Shown piece by piece: positions 43,921 to 53,734 of a stretch of 64,000 nucleotides of DNA (the stretch's first letter is position 1; each line of letters begins with the position of its first letter). The DNA lies in contig JAFWSS010000128.1 in assembly GCA_017524385.1 (NCBI GenBank), positions 41,932-105,931 of the forward strand, in the 5' to 3' direction. Position numbers and translations under genes: made by a program. The notes beneath the pieces were generated by a model that saw only the letters and a program-made list of their open reading frames with translations, was not told where the DNA came from and made no database searches. Source of the DNA: Prevotella sp. Its GTDB lineage: Bacteria > Bacteroidota > Bacteroidia > Bacteroidales > Bacteroidaceae.

Positions 43921-44535
43921 ATGGATCAAAAGAAACCACTGAAAGAGAATCAACTGGGTCGCCTATTCCTCACCGCCGCCACCTTGGTGACGTTGGTGAC
44001 GATGCTGGTTTTCACCGTCACGCAAGGCACTCGCAATGAGGCCACGGCAGCCCCAGACAATGACAGCATTGTTTCCGATACCACTACCACTCACTTGGAA
44101 TCAGTTCGTCATATTGGCGAATGGGAATTTCTCACCGTGAACGACGAAGAACTTGTCGATACCACAGCAAGCCGTTTTCTTGCCAGCGACAAGCAACTTA
44201 CCCGCATTTATTATGGCACATTGCGGCTAGGCATCGACATGGACAAGATGCCCTCCAGTTCCGTCCGTCTTCTCGGCGACACGCTGGACGTCCTTCTCCC
44301 TCCCATCCGTTTGCTCGACAATGATTTCATCGATGAGACTCGGACGAAATCGTTCCGTGAGAAGGGCACATGGGACAATTCCACCCGTTCTGCCCTTTAC
44401 GAGAAGGCCAAACGCCAGATGCTTGCTCGTTGCATGACCAATTCAAACATCCAGTTGGCCCAACAGAATGCAATAGACGAGGTGACGCTTCTCTTCAACA
44501 CACTTGGCTACGACCACGTGGTTGTTCATTTCTAA
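43921..44535 (+). CDS. DUF4230-family membrane-anchored protein
   Basis: 204 residues with one N-terminal hydrophobic helix (LFLTAATLVTLVTMLVFTV) that could be an anchor or uncleaved signal. The rest resembles the preceding protein in layout: RIYYGTLRLGIDMDKM replaces the polar strand, LLPPIRLLDNDFIDE follows, and a helix (YEKAKRQMLARCMTNSN) precedes the C-terminal strand. Unlike its neighbour it has no lipobox. Translationally close to it (7 bp), and followed 17 bp later by a symporter gene. Confidence 0.75.
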   Translation: MDQKKPLKENQLGRLFLTAATLVTLVTMLVFTVTQGTRNEATAAPDNDSIVSDTTTTHLESVRHIGEWEFLTVNDEELVDTTASRFLASDKQLTRIYYGTLRLGIDMDKMPSSSVRLLGDTLDVLLPPIRLLDNDFIDETRTKSFREKGTWDNSTRSALYEKAKRQMLARCMTNSNIQLAQQNAIDEVTLLFNTLGYDHVVVHF

Positions 44536-44552
44536 TAGAATCGTTTTCTTTT

Positions 44553-45971
44553 ATGGAAGCCATCAACAACATCATCTCTAGTATCAACAGTGTATTATGG
44601 GGCTGGCCCATGATCATCATGCTTCTTGGCACCCACATTTATCTCACCCTCATCCTCAAATTTCCACAGCGGAAAATCTTCAAAGCCATCAAGCTCTCCA
44701 TCTCCAAGGACAAGGATGCCACAGGCGACGTGTCTCAGTTTGGTGCTTTGGCTACCGCCCTTGCTGCCACGATAGGCACAGGCAACATCGTTGGTGTGGG
44801 TACAGCAATAGCCCTTGGCGGCCCCGGTGCTGTGTTTTGGTGTTGGTTGACAGGTGTTTTCGGCATCTCCACGAAATATGCCGAGGGTTTGTTGGCCATC
44901 AAATATCGAGTGAAGACCTCGAGTGGCCAGATGCTCGGAGGTCCGATGTACGCCTTGGAACGTGGACTGGGTTGGAAATGGATGGGCATCCTGTTCGCCC
45001 TGTTCTGCACCCTCGCTTCTTTCGGCATTGGCTGCACCGTCCAGGCAAACGCCATCTCCACGCTGACGAAGGAGACCTTCCATATCTCTCCTTACGTCAT
45101 CGGCTCCATTGTGTGCTTCCTCACGGCTGCAGTGATTCTTGGGGGTGTGAAAAGCATCGCGCGTGTTTGTACGGCCTTCGTCCCCTTCATGGCCGTCTTC
45201 TACGTCGCGGGTTGCATCTACATCCTTGGTGCCAACCATTCGTTCCTATTGCCAGCCCTGCAAACGATTGTGACATCTGCCTTCAACCCAGAGGCGGCAG
45301 GTGGCGGTTTCGTGGGCGGCAGCATCATGATGGTGGCACGCTACGGCATCTCGCGCGGTTTGTTCTCCAATGAGTCGGGCATGGGTTCTGCCCCCATCGT
45401 AGCAGCAGCAGCACAAACCCGCAACCCCGTTCGCCAAGCCTTGGTGTCGAGTTCCGGTACGTTTTGGGATACCGTTGTGATTTGCGCCCTTACCGGTTTG
45501 GTGATAGTGAGCAGCGCCCTCGCCCACCCCGACATCAGTTACACCGACGGCGCCACACTCACGAAGGCAGCATTCTCGAAGATACCCTATGTTGGCGCCC
45601 CACTGCTGAACATCGGGCAGTTCACCTTCGCCTTCAGCACCATCCTCGGTTGGTGCTACTATGGAGAGCGTGGTGTGGAATATCTTGGCGGCAAACACAT
45701 GACCATCCCTTACCGTGTGGCCTACATCTTCGCCGTTTTCGCAGGCAGCGTCATCAGCCTTTCCATCGTCTGGAACATGGCCGACTGCTTCAACGCCCTG
45801 ATGGCAATCCCCAACCTCCTCTCGCTGCTCTTCCTCAGCAAGGTTTTGGTGAGGGAAACCAACCATTACTTGTGGAACGACCATCTTGACGAACAGATGA
45901 GCGATGAAGAACTTTTAGAGTTGGATTCCACACCCTCCCTTACTTCGAAGTCCAAAAACAAGCGACAATGA
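44553..45971 (+). CDS. Sodium:alanine/glycine symporter (AGCS family)
   Basis: 472 residues from ATG 44553 (MEAINNIISSINSVLWG); the frame extends upstream to 44370 but overlaps the DUF4230 gene. About ten membrane helices. Family motifs are GTGNIVGVGTAIALGGPGAVFW near residue 75, split as GTGNIVGVG and ALGGPGAVFW, LGGPMYALERGLGW, and NESGMGSAPIVAAAAQT. It imports alanine or glycine with Na+. Its stop overlaps the next start as ATGA. Confidence 0.93.
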   Translation: MEAINNIISSINSVLWGWPMIIMLLGTHIYLTLILKFPQRKIFKAIKLSISKDKDATGDVSQFGALATALAATIGTGNIVGVGTAIALGGPGAVFWCWLTGVFGISTKYAEGLLAIKYRVKTSSGQMLGGPMYALERGLGWKWMGILFALFCTLASFGIGCTVQANAISTLTKETFHISPYVIGSIVCFLTAAVILGGVKSIARVCTAFVPFMAVFYVAGCIYILGANHSFLLPALQTIVTSAFNPEAAGGGFVGGSIMMVARYGISRGLFSNESGMGSAPIVAAAAQTRNPVRQALVSSSGTFWDTVVICALTGLVIVSSALAHPDISYTDGATLTKAAFSKIPYVGAPLLNIGQFTFAFSTILGWCYYGERGVEYLGGKHMTIPYRVAYIFAVFAGSVISLSIVWNMADCFNALMAIPNLLSLLFLSKVLVRETNHYLWNDHLDEQMSDEELLELDSTPSLTSKSKNKRQ

Positions 45972-46717
45972 AACCTTATACCCATCTGCTGGCATTCGCC
46001 GTCAGCCTCATGGCATGCAACGCACCAACCAGCGAAAAAAAACCGAACGACATGGATACATTCAAGACAAAAAGTGGGAAGACCCTTCAAGTGACTCCCA
46101 TCAAGCACGCGAGTATGGAACTCAATTTCGACGGGTGCATCATCCAGGTGGACCCTGTGACAGAAGGTGCCGAACCTTTCACCGACTACAGCCAATGGGC
46201 AAAAGCCGACTTCATCCTCATCACCCATGACCACTACGACCATTATGACTCGAAAGCCGTTGCAGCCCTTTGCAAGGAGGGCACGGTGATTGTGACTAAT
46301 GCGAATACCGCCGAACAAATAGAAAAATGCGAGGTGATGTCCAATGGCGACACATTACGCCTTGCCGAAGACCTGACGTTGTATGCCGTACCCGCCTACA
46401 ACATCACTCCGGGGCACACCCAATTCCATCCTAAAGGACGTGACAACGGCTTCATCCTTGAGGCCGACGGCCTACGCATCTACATCGCCGGCGACACCGA
46501 GGACATCGAGGAGATGAGTATGGTGAAGGACATCGATGTCGCCTTCCTTCCTTGCAACCAACCCTACACGATGACACCGGAGCAGTTGCGTCACGCCGCC
46601 GACATGGTGAAACCACGCGTGTTGTTCCCCTATCACTACGGCGACACCGCCCCCGAGGCAATGGAGTCGGCAATGGAGGGCAGTGGCATAGATATACGTA
46701 TCAGGAATTTCCAGTAA
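45968..46717 (+). CDS. MBL-fold hydrolase, UlaG-like, with lipoprotein signal
   Basis: 249 residues. A lipoprotein-type signal ends SLMACNAP (Cys near residue 17). The rest is a metallo-beta-lactamase fold of the UlaG/YtkL group: TPIKHASMELNFDG, LITHDHYDHYDSKAV (HxHxDH), AYNITPGHTQFHPKG, IYIAGDTED and LFPYHYGD. Family members hydrolyse lactones or phosphate esters, but most are uncharacterised; being exported is a variant seen in Bacteroidetes. The start codon overlaps the symporter stop, so both are coexpressed. Confidence 0.82.
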   Translation: MKPYTHLLAFAVSLMACNAPTSEKKPNDMDTFKTKSGKTLQVTPIKHASMELNFDGCIIQVDPVTEGAEPFTDYSQWAKADFILITHDHYDHYDSKAVAALCKEGTVIVTNANTAEQIEKCEVMSNGDTLRLAEDLTLYAVPAYNITPGHTQFHPKGRDNGFILEADGLRIYIAGDTEDIEEMSMVKDIDVAFLPCNQPYTMTPEQLRHAADMVKPRVLFPYHYGDTAPEAMESAMEGSGIDIRIRNFQ

Positions 46718-46765
46718 AGGTGTATTAAAGGAAATCTTAGGAAACAATAGAAATATAAAGGCTAT

Positions 46766-46813
46766 AAAAAAACCAGGAAGTTCTGGTAGATTCTGGAACT
46801 TCCTGGTTTTTTT
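46766..46813. terminator. Bidirectional intrinsic terminator
   Basis: CCAGGAAGTTC (46773-46783) pairs with GAACTTCCTGG (46796-46806); seven A precede and seven T follow. It serves the UlaG-like gene on the plus strand and the fucosidase gene on the minus strand. A loose AAAGGA/TAGGAA repeat of about 10-11 bp fills 46718-46765. Confidence 0.88.
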
Positions 46814-46818
46814 ATGAC

Positions 46819-49293
46819 CTATTCCCCTATCGGGGTAACCTTTACGACTTGTCCGGGTTTGGTCATCACGTCGTATTCATAGACTTTTCTCACTGGCAGG
46901 AGTGAGAACTCCTTTAGTTCTTCCGACCTTAATGGGTTTTTCACCTCCGCTGTTGCGAGGAGTGGGTTGTCGCAGACGCCTTTCGCCTCCACCAACCCCT
47001 TTCCCTTCAAAGGCACATAGGAGCGCAAGCGCAAGGTTCCACCTATTTTCGACTTGATGGACGCTTGTGTCATCTCTCCGTCAGCCCATCGGATGGCGAC
47101 CTCGAATCCACCTCTGGCACAAAGCCCCTCCACTTTGCCATTCTTCCATGCAGAAGGCAGTGCCGGCAACAGGTGAACAGCACCGTCATGACTTTGCAAC
47201 AACATCTCGGCAATGCCGGCGGCACATCCGAAATTGCCATCGATTTGGAATGGCGGGTGTGCGTCGAAGAGGTTGGGATATGTCCTTCCATTGGGGAATT
47301 GCCTTGCTTGACCATCATCAGGAAGGATGTGGAGCATATTGGAAATGATTCGGAAGGCGTGGTCTCCATCGAGCATGCGCGCCCAGAAATTGATTTTCCA
47401 TCCGAGACTCCATCCGGTGGCCATGTCACCCCTTTGGTTGAGGGTGTTTGCAGCCGCAGTGAAAAGGTCTTGGTGTGTGAAAGGGGAGATTTGGTTGGAG
47501 GGATACAATCCATAGAGGTGCGAGATGTGCCTGTGCTGGTCATTGGGGTTGTCTCCATCCTGCAACCACTCTTGCAGCTGCCCATACTTACCTATTTGCA
47601 TGGGAGGCAGTTGGTCGATGGTGGCTTTTAGTCTCTGTTGGTAAGCCTGGTCCTCCCCCAAGGCCCTGGCAGCGAGCAAGGTATTGGAGAGAGCGTCGAA
47701 GACGATTTGGTTGTCCATGGTGCATCCGGCAGTCACCGGAGTCCTCTTCCCCATGGGTCCATGCTCCGGGGAAACCGACGGCACTGCCACGAGATACCCA
47801 TATTTGGGATGTTTTTGCAGGTAGTCGAGGTAGAAGTCTGCCGTGCCCTTGATGACCGGATACCATTTTCTGAGAAACTCCTTGTCTCCTGAAAAGAGGT
47901 AATGCTGCCAAAGGTGTGTGGCAAGCCATGCACCACCATTGGGGAACATGCCCCATGAAGCGCCATCCACAGGTCCTGCAATGCGCCAAAGGTCGGTGTT
48001 GTGGTGTGCGAGCCATCCCCCACATCCATATATCTGTTGTGCTGTCTTGGCACCAGTGACACTCAAGTCGCGTATCATGTCATAGAGAGGCTCCTGGGTT
48101 TCGGCGATGTTGCCCACATCTGCAATCCAATAGTTCATCTCCGCGTTGATGTTGATGGTGTACTTGCTGTCCCAAGGTGCATTGACCTTGTTGTTCCAGA
48201 TGCCTTGCAGGTTGGCGGGTTGTCCTCCAGGTTGTGAAGAGCAGATGAGGAGGTATCTTCCATACTGGAACATGAGCGCGACGAGGTCCATGTCTTTTCC
48301 ACCCTCAAACTCCTCGAGCCTCTTGTCGGTGTTGGCAGACGACATGGGCGACTTGTCGAGTTCGAGTTTCACGCGTTGGAATTGGCTGGAGAATTTCTTG
48401 CAATGAGCGTCGAACAGTTTATCGTAAGGCTTTGCCATGGCCTCAGCCAGAGCTTGCTTGTTCTTTTCCGAAGGGTTGCCGCTGACATCGTGGTAGTTGA
48501 CGAAGTTGGTGGCAGCAGTGATGTAGATGGTGGCAGTAGTAGCGCCCATGACATGGACGTCGTGGAACCCATCCTCCATTTGTCCATCGCTTACCACTTG
48601 TATGCGACATTCTGCCTTAAGACCAGCCTTTATACCCTCATGGTCCACGCCATCGACCACCGCGGTGATGCAATGTCCGTCGATGGTGTGCTTTGAATTG
48701 AGTTCACTTTGGTGGCCCACTTTGAACGACAGGGCCTGCTTTTTATCTGCGGTGAGTCTGACAACGATGACATTCCCATCCATGGAAGCGAAGGTTGTGC
48801 GCTTGAATGTGACATCCTTTTTCTTGTAAGTCACATTTGCTGTGGCATTGTCCAGAATGAGGTTTCTATGATATTTGTAAACGCCCTGCTGTTGGTCGAA
48901 GTCGATGGTGACCGTTCCCACAGGTAGGTATTTCATTCCATGGGGTCCTTTGATGAAATGCTGGTCGATGAGTTTGGCAGCCTCTTCCTCATTTCCATTG
49001 AAGATGAGTTCTCTGACCTGTTGGAGATATTGCTTTGCCTCCTCGCTGTTGTTGTCGTGTGGCGATCCAGACCAGAACGTCTCCTCATTGATTTGTATTT
49101 GCTCATGGTTGGGGTCTCCATACACCATGGCCCCCAGATGGGAGTTTCCTATGGGTAGCGCCTCGAGCCAGTGCGATGCAGGCCTGCTGTAAGTAAGTGC
49201 TCTAACCTCCTTGTTTTTGATGATTTGTGCATGGGCAGCCGCCGCCATCATCAGGCAGAGCGTCACGGCCATTAGGAGTTTGGTTCTTCTCAT
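46819..49293 (-). CDS. GH95 glycoside hydrolase (alpha-L-fucosidase type)
   Basis: 824 residues from ATG 49293 ([12 protein letters not shown]), which gives a normal signal peptide ending AAAHAQ. A longer in-frame reading to 49488 would encode a 9-bp DNA repeat and cross the promoter. GH95 features: [23 protein letters not shown] at the N-terminus (read as two parts around [10 protein letters not shown]), [45 protein letters not shown] and [13 protein letters not shown]. The family inverts the anomeric centre, mostly releasing alpha-1,2-linked L-fucose, with some members acting on L-galactose. No transporter for fucose lies nearby. Confidence 0.92.
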   Translation of the reverse strand: MRRTKLLMAVTLCLMMAAAAHAQIIKNKEVRALTYSRPASHWLEALPIGNSHLGAMVYGDPNHEQIQINEETFWSGSPHDNNSEEAKQYLQQVRELIFNGNEEEAAKLIDQHFIKGPHGMKYLPVGTVTIDFDQQQGVYKYHRNLILDNATANVTYKKKDVTFKRTTFASMDGNVIVVRLTADKKQALSFKVGHQSELNSKHTIDGHCITAVVDGVDHEGIKAGLKAECRIQVVSDGQMEDGFHDVHVMGATTATIYITAATNFVNYHDVSGNPSEKNKQALAEAMAKPYDKLFDAHCKKFSSQFQRVKLELDKSPMSSANTDKRLEEFEGGKDMDLVALMFQYGRYLLICSSQPGGQPANLQGIWNNKVNAPWDSKYTININAEMNYWIADVGNIAETQEPLYDMIRDLSVTGAKTAQQIYGCGGWLAHHNTDLWRIAGPVDGASWGMFPNGGAWLATHLWQHYLFSGDKEFLRKWYPVIKGTADFYLDYLQKHPKYGYLVAVPSVSPEHGPMGKRTPVTAGCTMDNQIVFDALSNTLLAARALGEDQAYQQRLKATIDQLPPMQIGKYGQLQEWLQDGDNPNDQHRHISHLYGLYPSNQISPFTHQDLFTAAANTLNQRGDMATGWSLGWKINFWARMLDGDHAFRIISNMLHILPDDGQARQFPNGRTYPNLFDAHPPFQIDGNFGCAAGIAEMLLQSHDGAVHLLPALPSAWKNGKVEGLCARGGFEVAIRWADGEMTQASIKSKIGGTLRLRSYVPLKGKGLVEAKGVCDNPLLATAEVKNPLRSEELKEFSLLPVRKVYEYDVMTKPGQVVKVTPIGE

Positions 49294-49319
49294 GATGATT
49301 GATTTTGTTATAATGGTTG

Positions 49320-49327
49320 CAAAGTTA
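49320..49327 (-). promoter_or_regulatory. -7 box of the GH95 gene
   Basis: The minus strand reads TAACTTTG, an exact TAnnTTTG, 27 bp before the chosen start codon. No TTTG is found at the upstream position. It supports the start at 49293. Confidence 0.5.
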
Positions 49328-49420
49328 CGAAAATTTCGACAAGCGAGTAAGAAAAGAGGTTTACTTTTTTTCCATAGTGTGAGAAAAATCACCAATTTGC
49401 CCAAAAGACAATGGAAAAGC

Positions 49421-49482
49421 GGAGGAATCGGAATAGTCGGGATGGTCGGAGGAATCGGAATAATCGAAAAATCGGAGTAATC
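49421..49482 (+). repeat. Seven 9-bp tandem units (GGAGGAATC type)
   Basis: GGAGGAATC, GGAATAGTC, GGGATGGTC, GGAGGAATC, GGAATAATC, an 8-base GAAAAATC and GGAGTAATC run end to end. A higher period of 27 bp (three units) is visible between 49421 and 49456. The last unit forms the left arm of the trxA terminator hairpin. Confidence 0.8.
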
Positions 49483-49505
49483 AGACAACTCCGATTACTC
49501 CGATT
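49466..49505 (-). terminator. Terminator-like inverted repeat after trxA
   Basis: AATCGGAGTAATC (49470-49482) is the exact inverse of GATTACTCCGATT (49493-49505). On the minus strand the hairpin is followed by TTTC. It lies 24 bp past the thioredoxin stop and grows directly out of the 9-bp array. Confidence 0.65.
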
Positions 49506-49529
49506 CAACCTTTGGCGTATTCCGCTATT

Positions 49530-49847
49530 TCAGAGGCTTGCCAATGCTTCAAATTTATTCACAAGTTCGGCTCTGTTTGCCCCTGTCAATCTATCGACGA
49601 GTTTTCCACCCTTGAAGAAGAGGAAAGTCGGCACTCCTGATACCTTATATTTGAACGCCACTTCATCGTTCTCCTCGACGTCGCATTTTCCGACAACGAG
49701 TTTTCCGTCGTATTGCTCAGCCAGTTGTGAAATGACAGGTGAGATGGCCTTGCAAGGTCCACACCATGTGGCCCAAAGGTCTACTACGAGTGGCAGGTCG
49801 CCATTGAGGTAGGACTCGAAATTCTCATTTGTGATTGTTACTTCCAT
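49530..49847 (-). CDS. trxA: Thioredoxin
   Basis: 105 residues, the full length of classical thioredoxin. The active site WATWCGPCKA is near residue 30, the cis-proline segment SGVPTFLFFKGG near 75. It reduces protein disulfides in the cytosol with thioredoxin reductase. It follows dnaE on the minus strand after 67 bp; the order trxA-dnaE beside psd-pssA is one I recall from other Bacteroidales genomes. Confidence 0.95.
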   Translation of the reverse strand: MEVTITNENFESYLNGDLPLVVDLWATWCGPCKAISPVISQLAEQYDGKLVVGKCDVEENDEVAFKYKVSGVPTFLFFKGGKLVDRLTGANRAELVNKFEALASL

Positions 49848-49914
49848 TTTTCTTTATTGTTGTTGATGAATAATGCTTTGTTAAAATATTATCAAACATC
49901 GTGCCACATTGTTG

Positions 49915-52900
49915 TCAGTTGACAAAATAGGTCATTCCCTCTGTCTGTTCTATGAACTGCAGCAGTTGATGTCTGACTTCCACCTTTTTCGCCTTGCTCC
50001 TGAGCATGAGGTTTCCTTCCGTGTCATGTAGTCTCACATAGAGCGAGGTTTCTCCTGGCGAAGAGTCAATTGCCGCAACCAGGTCGCTGATGACAGCAGT
50101 GTCCACATTGTCAGTATTGATGACGATGGTGAGTTTCTTTATGGCATTCTCCTTGACGGTCTGCATGTATTGCACATCTCCTATTCGAATGTCAAATACA
50201 GACGCCCCTCTGAACCTTGGCACTGCCTTTGCGGTGACATACACGGTGCAAGCCTCATTGAACATGGAGCGCCATTTTCCCCATTCCTCTCCGAAGAGAG
50301 CCAGTTCACCCGACCCGTTGAAGTCCTCAATGGTTACGAATCCGCATGGCGAGCCGTTTTTTGAGAACCTCGACCTGACAGCAGTGACGACACCTCCGAA
50401 AACGATGTTTTCCTTTTGGGCTAGTGCTTCCTTGTCGGCCAGTTCTGAGCAATGTGTGTTGCACAGTTGTTGCAAGATGACACTGAACTCGTCGAGCGGG
50501 TGAGCAGAGAGATAGATGCCCACGAGGTCGCGCTCCTTGTTGAGTTTCTCGATGTTGCTCCAAGGCTCGGCCTGCGGTATTGGGGGATTGGGCACGTCCA
50601 TCATGTCATCTCCGAAAAGCGACATCTGCACCCTTGACTTTTCCGTCTGGTAGAGTTGTCCAAACCTTACAAGGGTGTCGAGGAAGACATCGCCCTTGTT
50701 GTTTGCGGCCAGATACCTCTCTCTTTCTATGCCGAAGCTGTCGAATCCCCCGCTAAGGACAAGGCTTTCAAATGTCTTTTTATTGACGGCAGAGAGACTG
50801 ACACGCTTGACGAGATCGAAGACATCGGCGAAAGGTCCATTGCTGTCACGCTCAGAGATGATGGCCTCCGCCGCAGCCCCCCCCATTCCCTTTATGGCTG
50901 CGAGTCCGAAGCGAATGGCACCTTTCTTGTTGACACTGAATTTATGGCGGCTCTCGTTGACATCAGGTCCGAGAGTCTCTATTCCCATTGCCTTGCATTC
51001 ATCCATGAGTTTGGTGATTTCAGTGATGTTGTCAAGGTTCCGGCTCATGACGGCAGCCATGTACTCAGCAGGATAGTGGGCCTTGAGGAAAGCCGTCTGG
51101 TATGCCACCCAGGAGTAGCATGTGGCGTGACTCTTGTTGAAAGCATAGGAAGCGAATTTCTTCCAATCCTCCCAGATTTTGTTGAGTGTTTTTTTGTCGT
51201 AACCGTTTTGTGTTCCACCTTTATAGAATAGTTCCTCCAACTCGTTCATCTTCTCAATCTGCTTCTTGCCCATGGCCTTCCTGAGCGTGTCGGACTGTCC
51301 TCGGGTGAAGTTGGCGAGTTGTCTTGAAAGAAGCATCACCTGCTCCTGGTACACCGTGATGCCATAGGTGTCCTTGAGGTATTTCTCCATGCAGGGGATG
51401 TCGTATGTGATTCTCGACGGGTCTTTCTTCCTGGCGATGAATTCCGGAATGTAATCCATTGGTCCAGGCCTATATAGAGCGTTCATAGCAATAAGATCCT
51501 CGAATACAGATGGTTGCAATTCCCTAAGGTATTTTTGCATTCCGGTGGATTCAAACTGGAACGTTCCGATGGTCCTTCCCTCGCAATACAATTTGTAGGT
51601 GAGGATGTCGTCGATGGGGATGTTGTCGATGTCGATGACATCCCCTGTTGAAAGCCTGATGTTTTCAATGGCTTCCTTGAGGATGGACAGTGTCTTGAGC
51701 CCGAGGAAGTCCATTTTGATGAGTCCGGTCTCTTCGATGACATGTCCGTCGTATTGCGTGCAAAGCAACTTGTGCCCCGGGTCGGCCTTGTCCTCCGCTG
51801 TTGACACGGGGACCCAGTCGCTGATGGGGTCTCTGCATATGATGGTTCCGCAGGCATGTATGCCGGTGTTTCTCACCGTCCCTTCGAGCATTCGTGCATA
51901 CTTGATGGTGTTTCTCATCCTTGTATCCATGGACACTTCCGCCTCCCTGAGTTCCGGCACGCTCTTGATGGCGTTGTCAAGGTTCATCTTGATTCCGTCG
52001 GGCAGTCTGTCGGGAATGGCCTTGCACAGCCTGTTGCTCTCGTCGAGAGGCAGTTTCTCCACCCTGGCGACATCCTTGATGGAGTTTTTTGTTGCCATGC
52101 TTCCATAGGTGATGATATGAGCCACCTTGTCGTGTCCGTATTTGTCCTCCACCCATTCGAGCACCCTTCCCCTGCCGTCGTCATCGAAGTCGGTGTCGAT
52201 ATCAGGAAGCGATATGCGGTCGGGGTTGAGGAATCTCTCAAACAGGAGGTCGTATTTGATGGGATCGATGCGTGTGATGCCAAGGCAGTATGCTACAACG
52301 GAGCCAGCCGCCGACCCACGTCCCGGCCCCACCATGACGCCAAGTTGGTCTCTCGCCACATTGATGAAGTCCTGCACGATGAGGAAGTATCCGGGGAATC
52401 CCATGGTTTTCATGATATGGAGTTCGAAATTGACTCTCTCCCTCACTTCTTCGGGGAGAGGGTCGCCGTATAGTCTCCTTGCTCCGTCGTATGCGAGTTT
52501 CGCCAGGTAGTCGGCTTCGAACTTGATGCGGTAGAGTTTGTCTATGCCACCCAGCTTCTTGATTTTCTTCTCTCCATCCTCTCTCGACATGATTTCGTTA
52601 CCGTTCTCGTCGCGTGTGAACTCTTGGAAGAGTTCCTCATCGGTCATCCTTGCCCTAACATCCTCCTCTGTTCCAAAGCTTTCCGGTATGGGGAAGAAAG
52701 GCATGATGGGTGCATGGTCGATGGAGTAAGCCTCCACCTTGTCAAGCACTTCGCATGTGTTGTCAAGCGCTTCCGGTATGTCAGAAAAGATATCATACAT
52801 CTCTTCCTTGGTTTTAAACCATTCCTGTTTGGAATACAGCATCCTCCCAGGGTCGTCGAGGTCTTTTCCTGTGGAAAGGCAAAGCAGGTGGTCGTGGGCC

Positions 52901-53613
52901 TCGGCATTGTCCTTGTCCACGAAGTGAGCGTCATTGGTGCATACGAGTTTGATGCCATACTCCCTTGCCAGTTGTATGAGCACCTTGTTGGCCTGCTGTT
53001 GCAGCGGGAATGTTTCCCTGTTAGCCCTGATGGATGGATCCTTCACCTCATGCCTTTGTAGTTCGAGGTAGTAGTCGTCACCAAAGACCCTTTGATGCCA
53101 TTCGATAGCCTCCCTAGCCCCCGCGATGTCACCTTTTAATATTTTGTCGGGCACCTCACCTGCGATGCAAGCCGAGCAGACGATGAGTCCTTCATGGTAT
53201 CGCTCCAGGTCTTCCCTGTCGGTCCTTGGCCTCATGTAGAAACCGTCGACCCATGCTCTTGAGACGAGTTTGATGAGGTTTTTGTAACCTTTGTAGTTTT
53301 TGGCAAGTACGATGAGGTGCCACCCACCTTGGTCGTGGTGGTCTTTGCTCTTGTCGCTTTTCTTTCTTCTTGCGACATACATCTCACACCCGAAAATGGG
53401 TTTGAACTCAGGTTTTCCCTCCTTTTTCAACTTCCCATTGACCTTGTTGCAATAATTGAACAGCTCCTTGACCCCGAACATGTTTCCATGGTCGGTGATA
53501 GCCATTCCACGCATGCCATCAGCGATGGCTTTGTCAACCAACTTGTTGATGCTCGACTGTCCGTCAAGAATAGAAAAATATGTATGAACGTGCAGGTGTA
53601 CGAAATCTCTCAT
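49915..53613 (-). CDS. dnaE: DNA polymerase III subunit alpha
   Basis: 1232 residues from ATG 53613 (MRDFVHLHVHTYFSILDG); the frame reaches 53661 but that lies upstream of the promoter. The PHP domain is at the N-terminus with HLHVHT and ITDHGNMFG. The polymerase catalytic aspartates are in LPDIDTDFDDDGR; MVGPGRGSAAGS and the fingers segment LRKAMGKK also match. A helix-hairpin-helix region (ALAAIKGMGGAAAEAI) and an OB fold (IVFGGVVTAVRSRFSKNG) close the protein. It is the replicative polymerase and binds the sliding clamp. Confidence 0.97.
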   Translation of the reverse strand: MRDFVHLHVHTYFSILDGQSSINKLVDKAIADGMRGMAITDHGNMFGVKELFNYCNKVNGKLKKEGKPEFKPIFGCEMYVARRKKSDKSKDHHDQGGWHLIVLAKNYKGYKNLIKLVSRAWVDGFYMRPRTDREDLERYHEGLIVCSACIAGEVPDKILKGDIAGAREAIEWHQRVFGDDYYLELQRHEVKDPSIRANRETFPLQQQANKVLIQLAREYGIKLVCTNDAHFVDKDNAEAHDHLLCLSTGKDLDDPGRMLYSKQEWFKTKEEMYDIFSDIPEALDNTCEVLDKVEAYSIDHAPIMPFFPIPESFGTEEDVRARMTDEELFQEFTRDENGNEIMSREDGEKKIKKLGGIDKLYRIKFEADYLAKLAYDGARRLYGDPLPEEVRERVNFELHIMKTMGFPGYFLIVQDFINVARDQLGVMVGPGRGSAAGSVVAYCLGITRIDPIKYDLLFERFLNPDRISLPDIDTDFDDDGRGRVLEWVEDKYGHDKVAHIITYGSMATKNSIKDVARVEKLPLDESNRLCKAIPDRLPDGIKMNLDNAIKSVPELREAEVSMDTRMRNTIKYARMLEGTVRNTGIHACGTIICRDPISDWVPVSTAEDKADPGHKLLCTQYDGHVIEETGLIKMDFLGLKTLSILKEAIENIRLSTGDVIDIDNIPIDDILTYKLYCEGRTIGTFQFESTGMQKYLRELQPSVFEDLIAMNALYRPGPMDYIPEFIARKKDPSRITYDIPCMEKYLKDTYGITVYQEQVMLLSRQLANFTRGQSDTLRKAMGKKQIEKMNELEELFYKGGTQNGYDKKTLNKIWEDWKKFASYAFNKSHATCYSWVAYQTAFLKAHYPAEYMAAVMSRNLDNITEITKLMDECKAMGIETLGPDVNESRHKFSVNKKGAIRFGLAAIKGMGGAAAEAIISERDSNGPFADVFDLVKRVSLSAVNKKTFESLVLSGGFDSFGIERERYLAANNKGDVFLDTLVRFGQLYQTEKSRVQMSLFGDDMMDVPNPPIPQAEPWSNIEKLNKERDLVGIYLSAHPLDEFSVILQQLCNTHCSELADKEALAQKENIVFGGVVTAVRSRFSKNGSPCGFVTIEDFNGSGELALFGEEWGKWRSMFNEACTVYVTAKAVPRFRGASVFDIRIGDVQYMQTVKENAIKKLTIVINTDNVDTAVISDLVAAIDSSPGETSLYVRLHDTEGNLMLRSKAKKVEVRHQLLQFIEQTEGMTYFVN

Positions 53614-53630
53614 AGATGCAAATTGAGGTT

Positions 53631-53662
53631 CAAAGATACGCCTAATAGTTGAGACTACCAAA
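53631..53662 (-). promoter_or_regulatory. Promoter of dnaE
   Basis: On the minus strand TTTG (plus 53659-53662) and TATCTTTG (plus 53631-53638) are 20 bp apart, an exact match. The start codon follows 17 bp after the -7 box, so the leader is very short. It is back to back with the psd promoter. Confidence 0.85.
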
Positions 53663-53677
53663 GATTATTGGAAAAAA

Positions 53678-53709
53678 TTTGTCGGGTTGGTAAAAAAGCG
53701 TTACCTTTG
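53678..53709 (+). promoter_or_regulatory. Promoter of the psd operon
   Basis: TTTG (53678-53681) and TACCTTTG (53702-53709) are 20 bp apart, an exact match, 25 bp before the psd start. Only 15 bp separate its upstream element from that of dnaE on the other strand. Confidence 0.85.
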
Positions 53710-53734
53710 CATGGAAAAACTCACATGATGAAAA

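Noticed and set aside
44370-44552. Longer N-terminus of the AGCS symporter
   Set aside because: Overlaps the DUF4230 gene in another frame and is not hydrophobic; family members start near MEAINNII.
49294-49488. N-terminal extension of the GH95 protein
   Set aside because: The extra 65 residues translate a 9-bp DNA repeat and cross the -7 box; the internal ATG gives a proper signal peptide.
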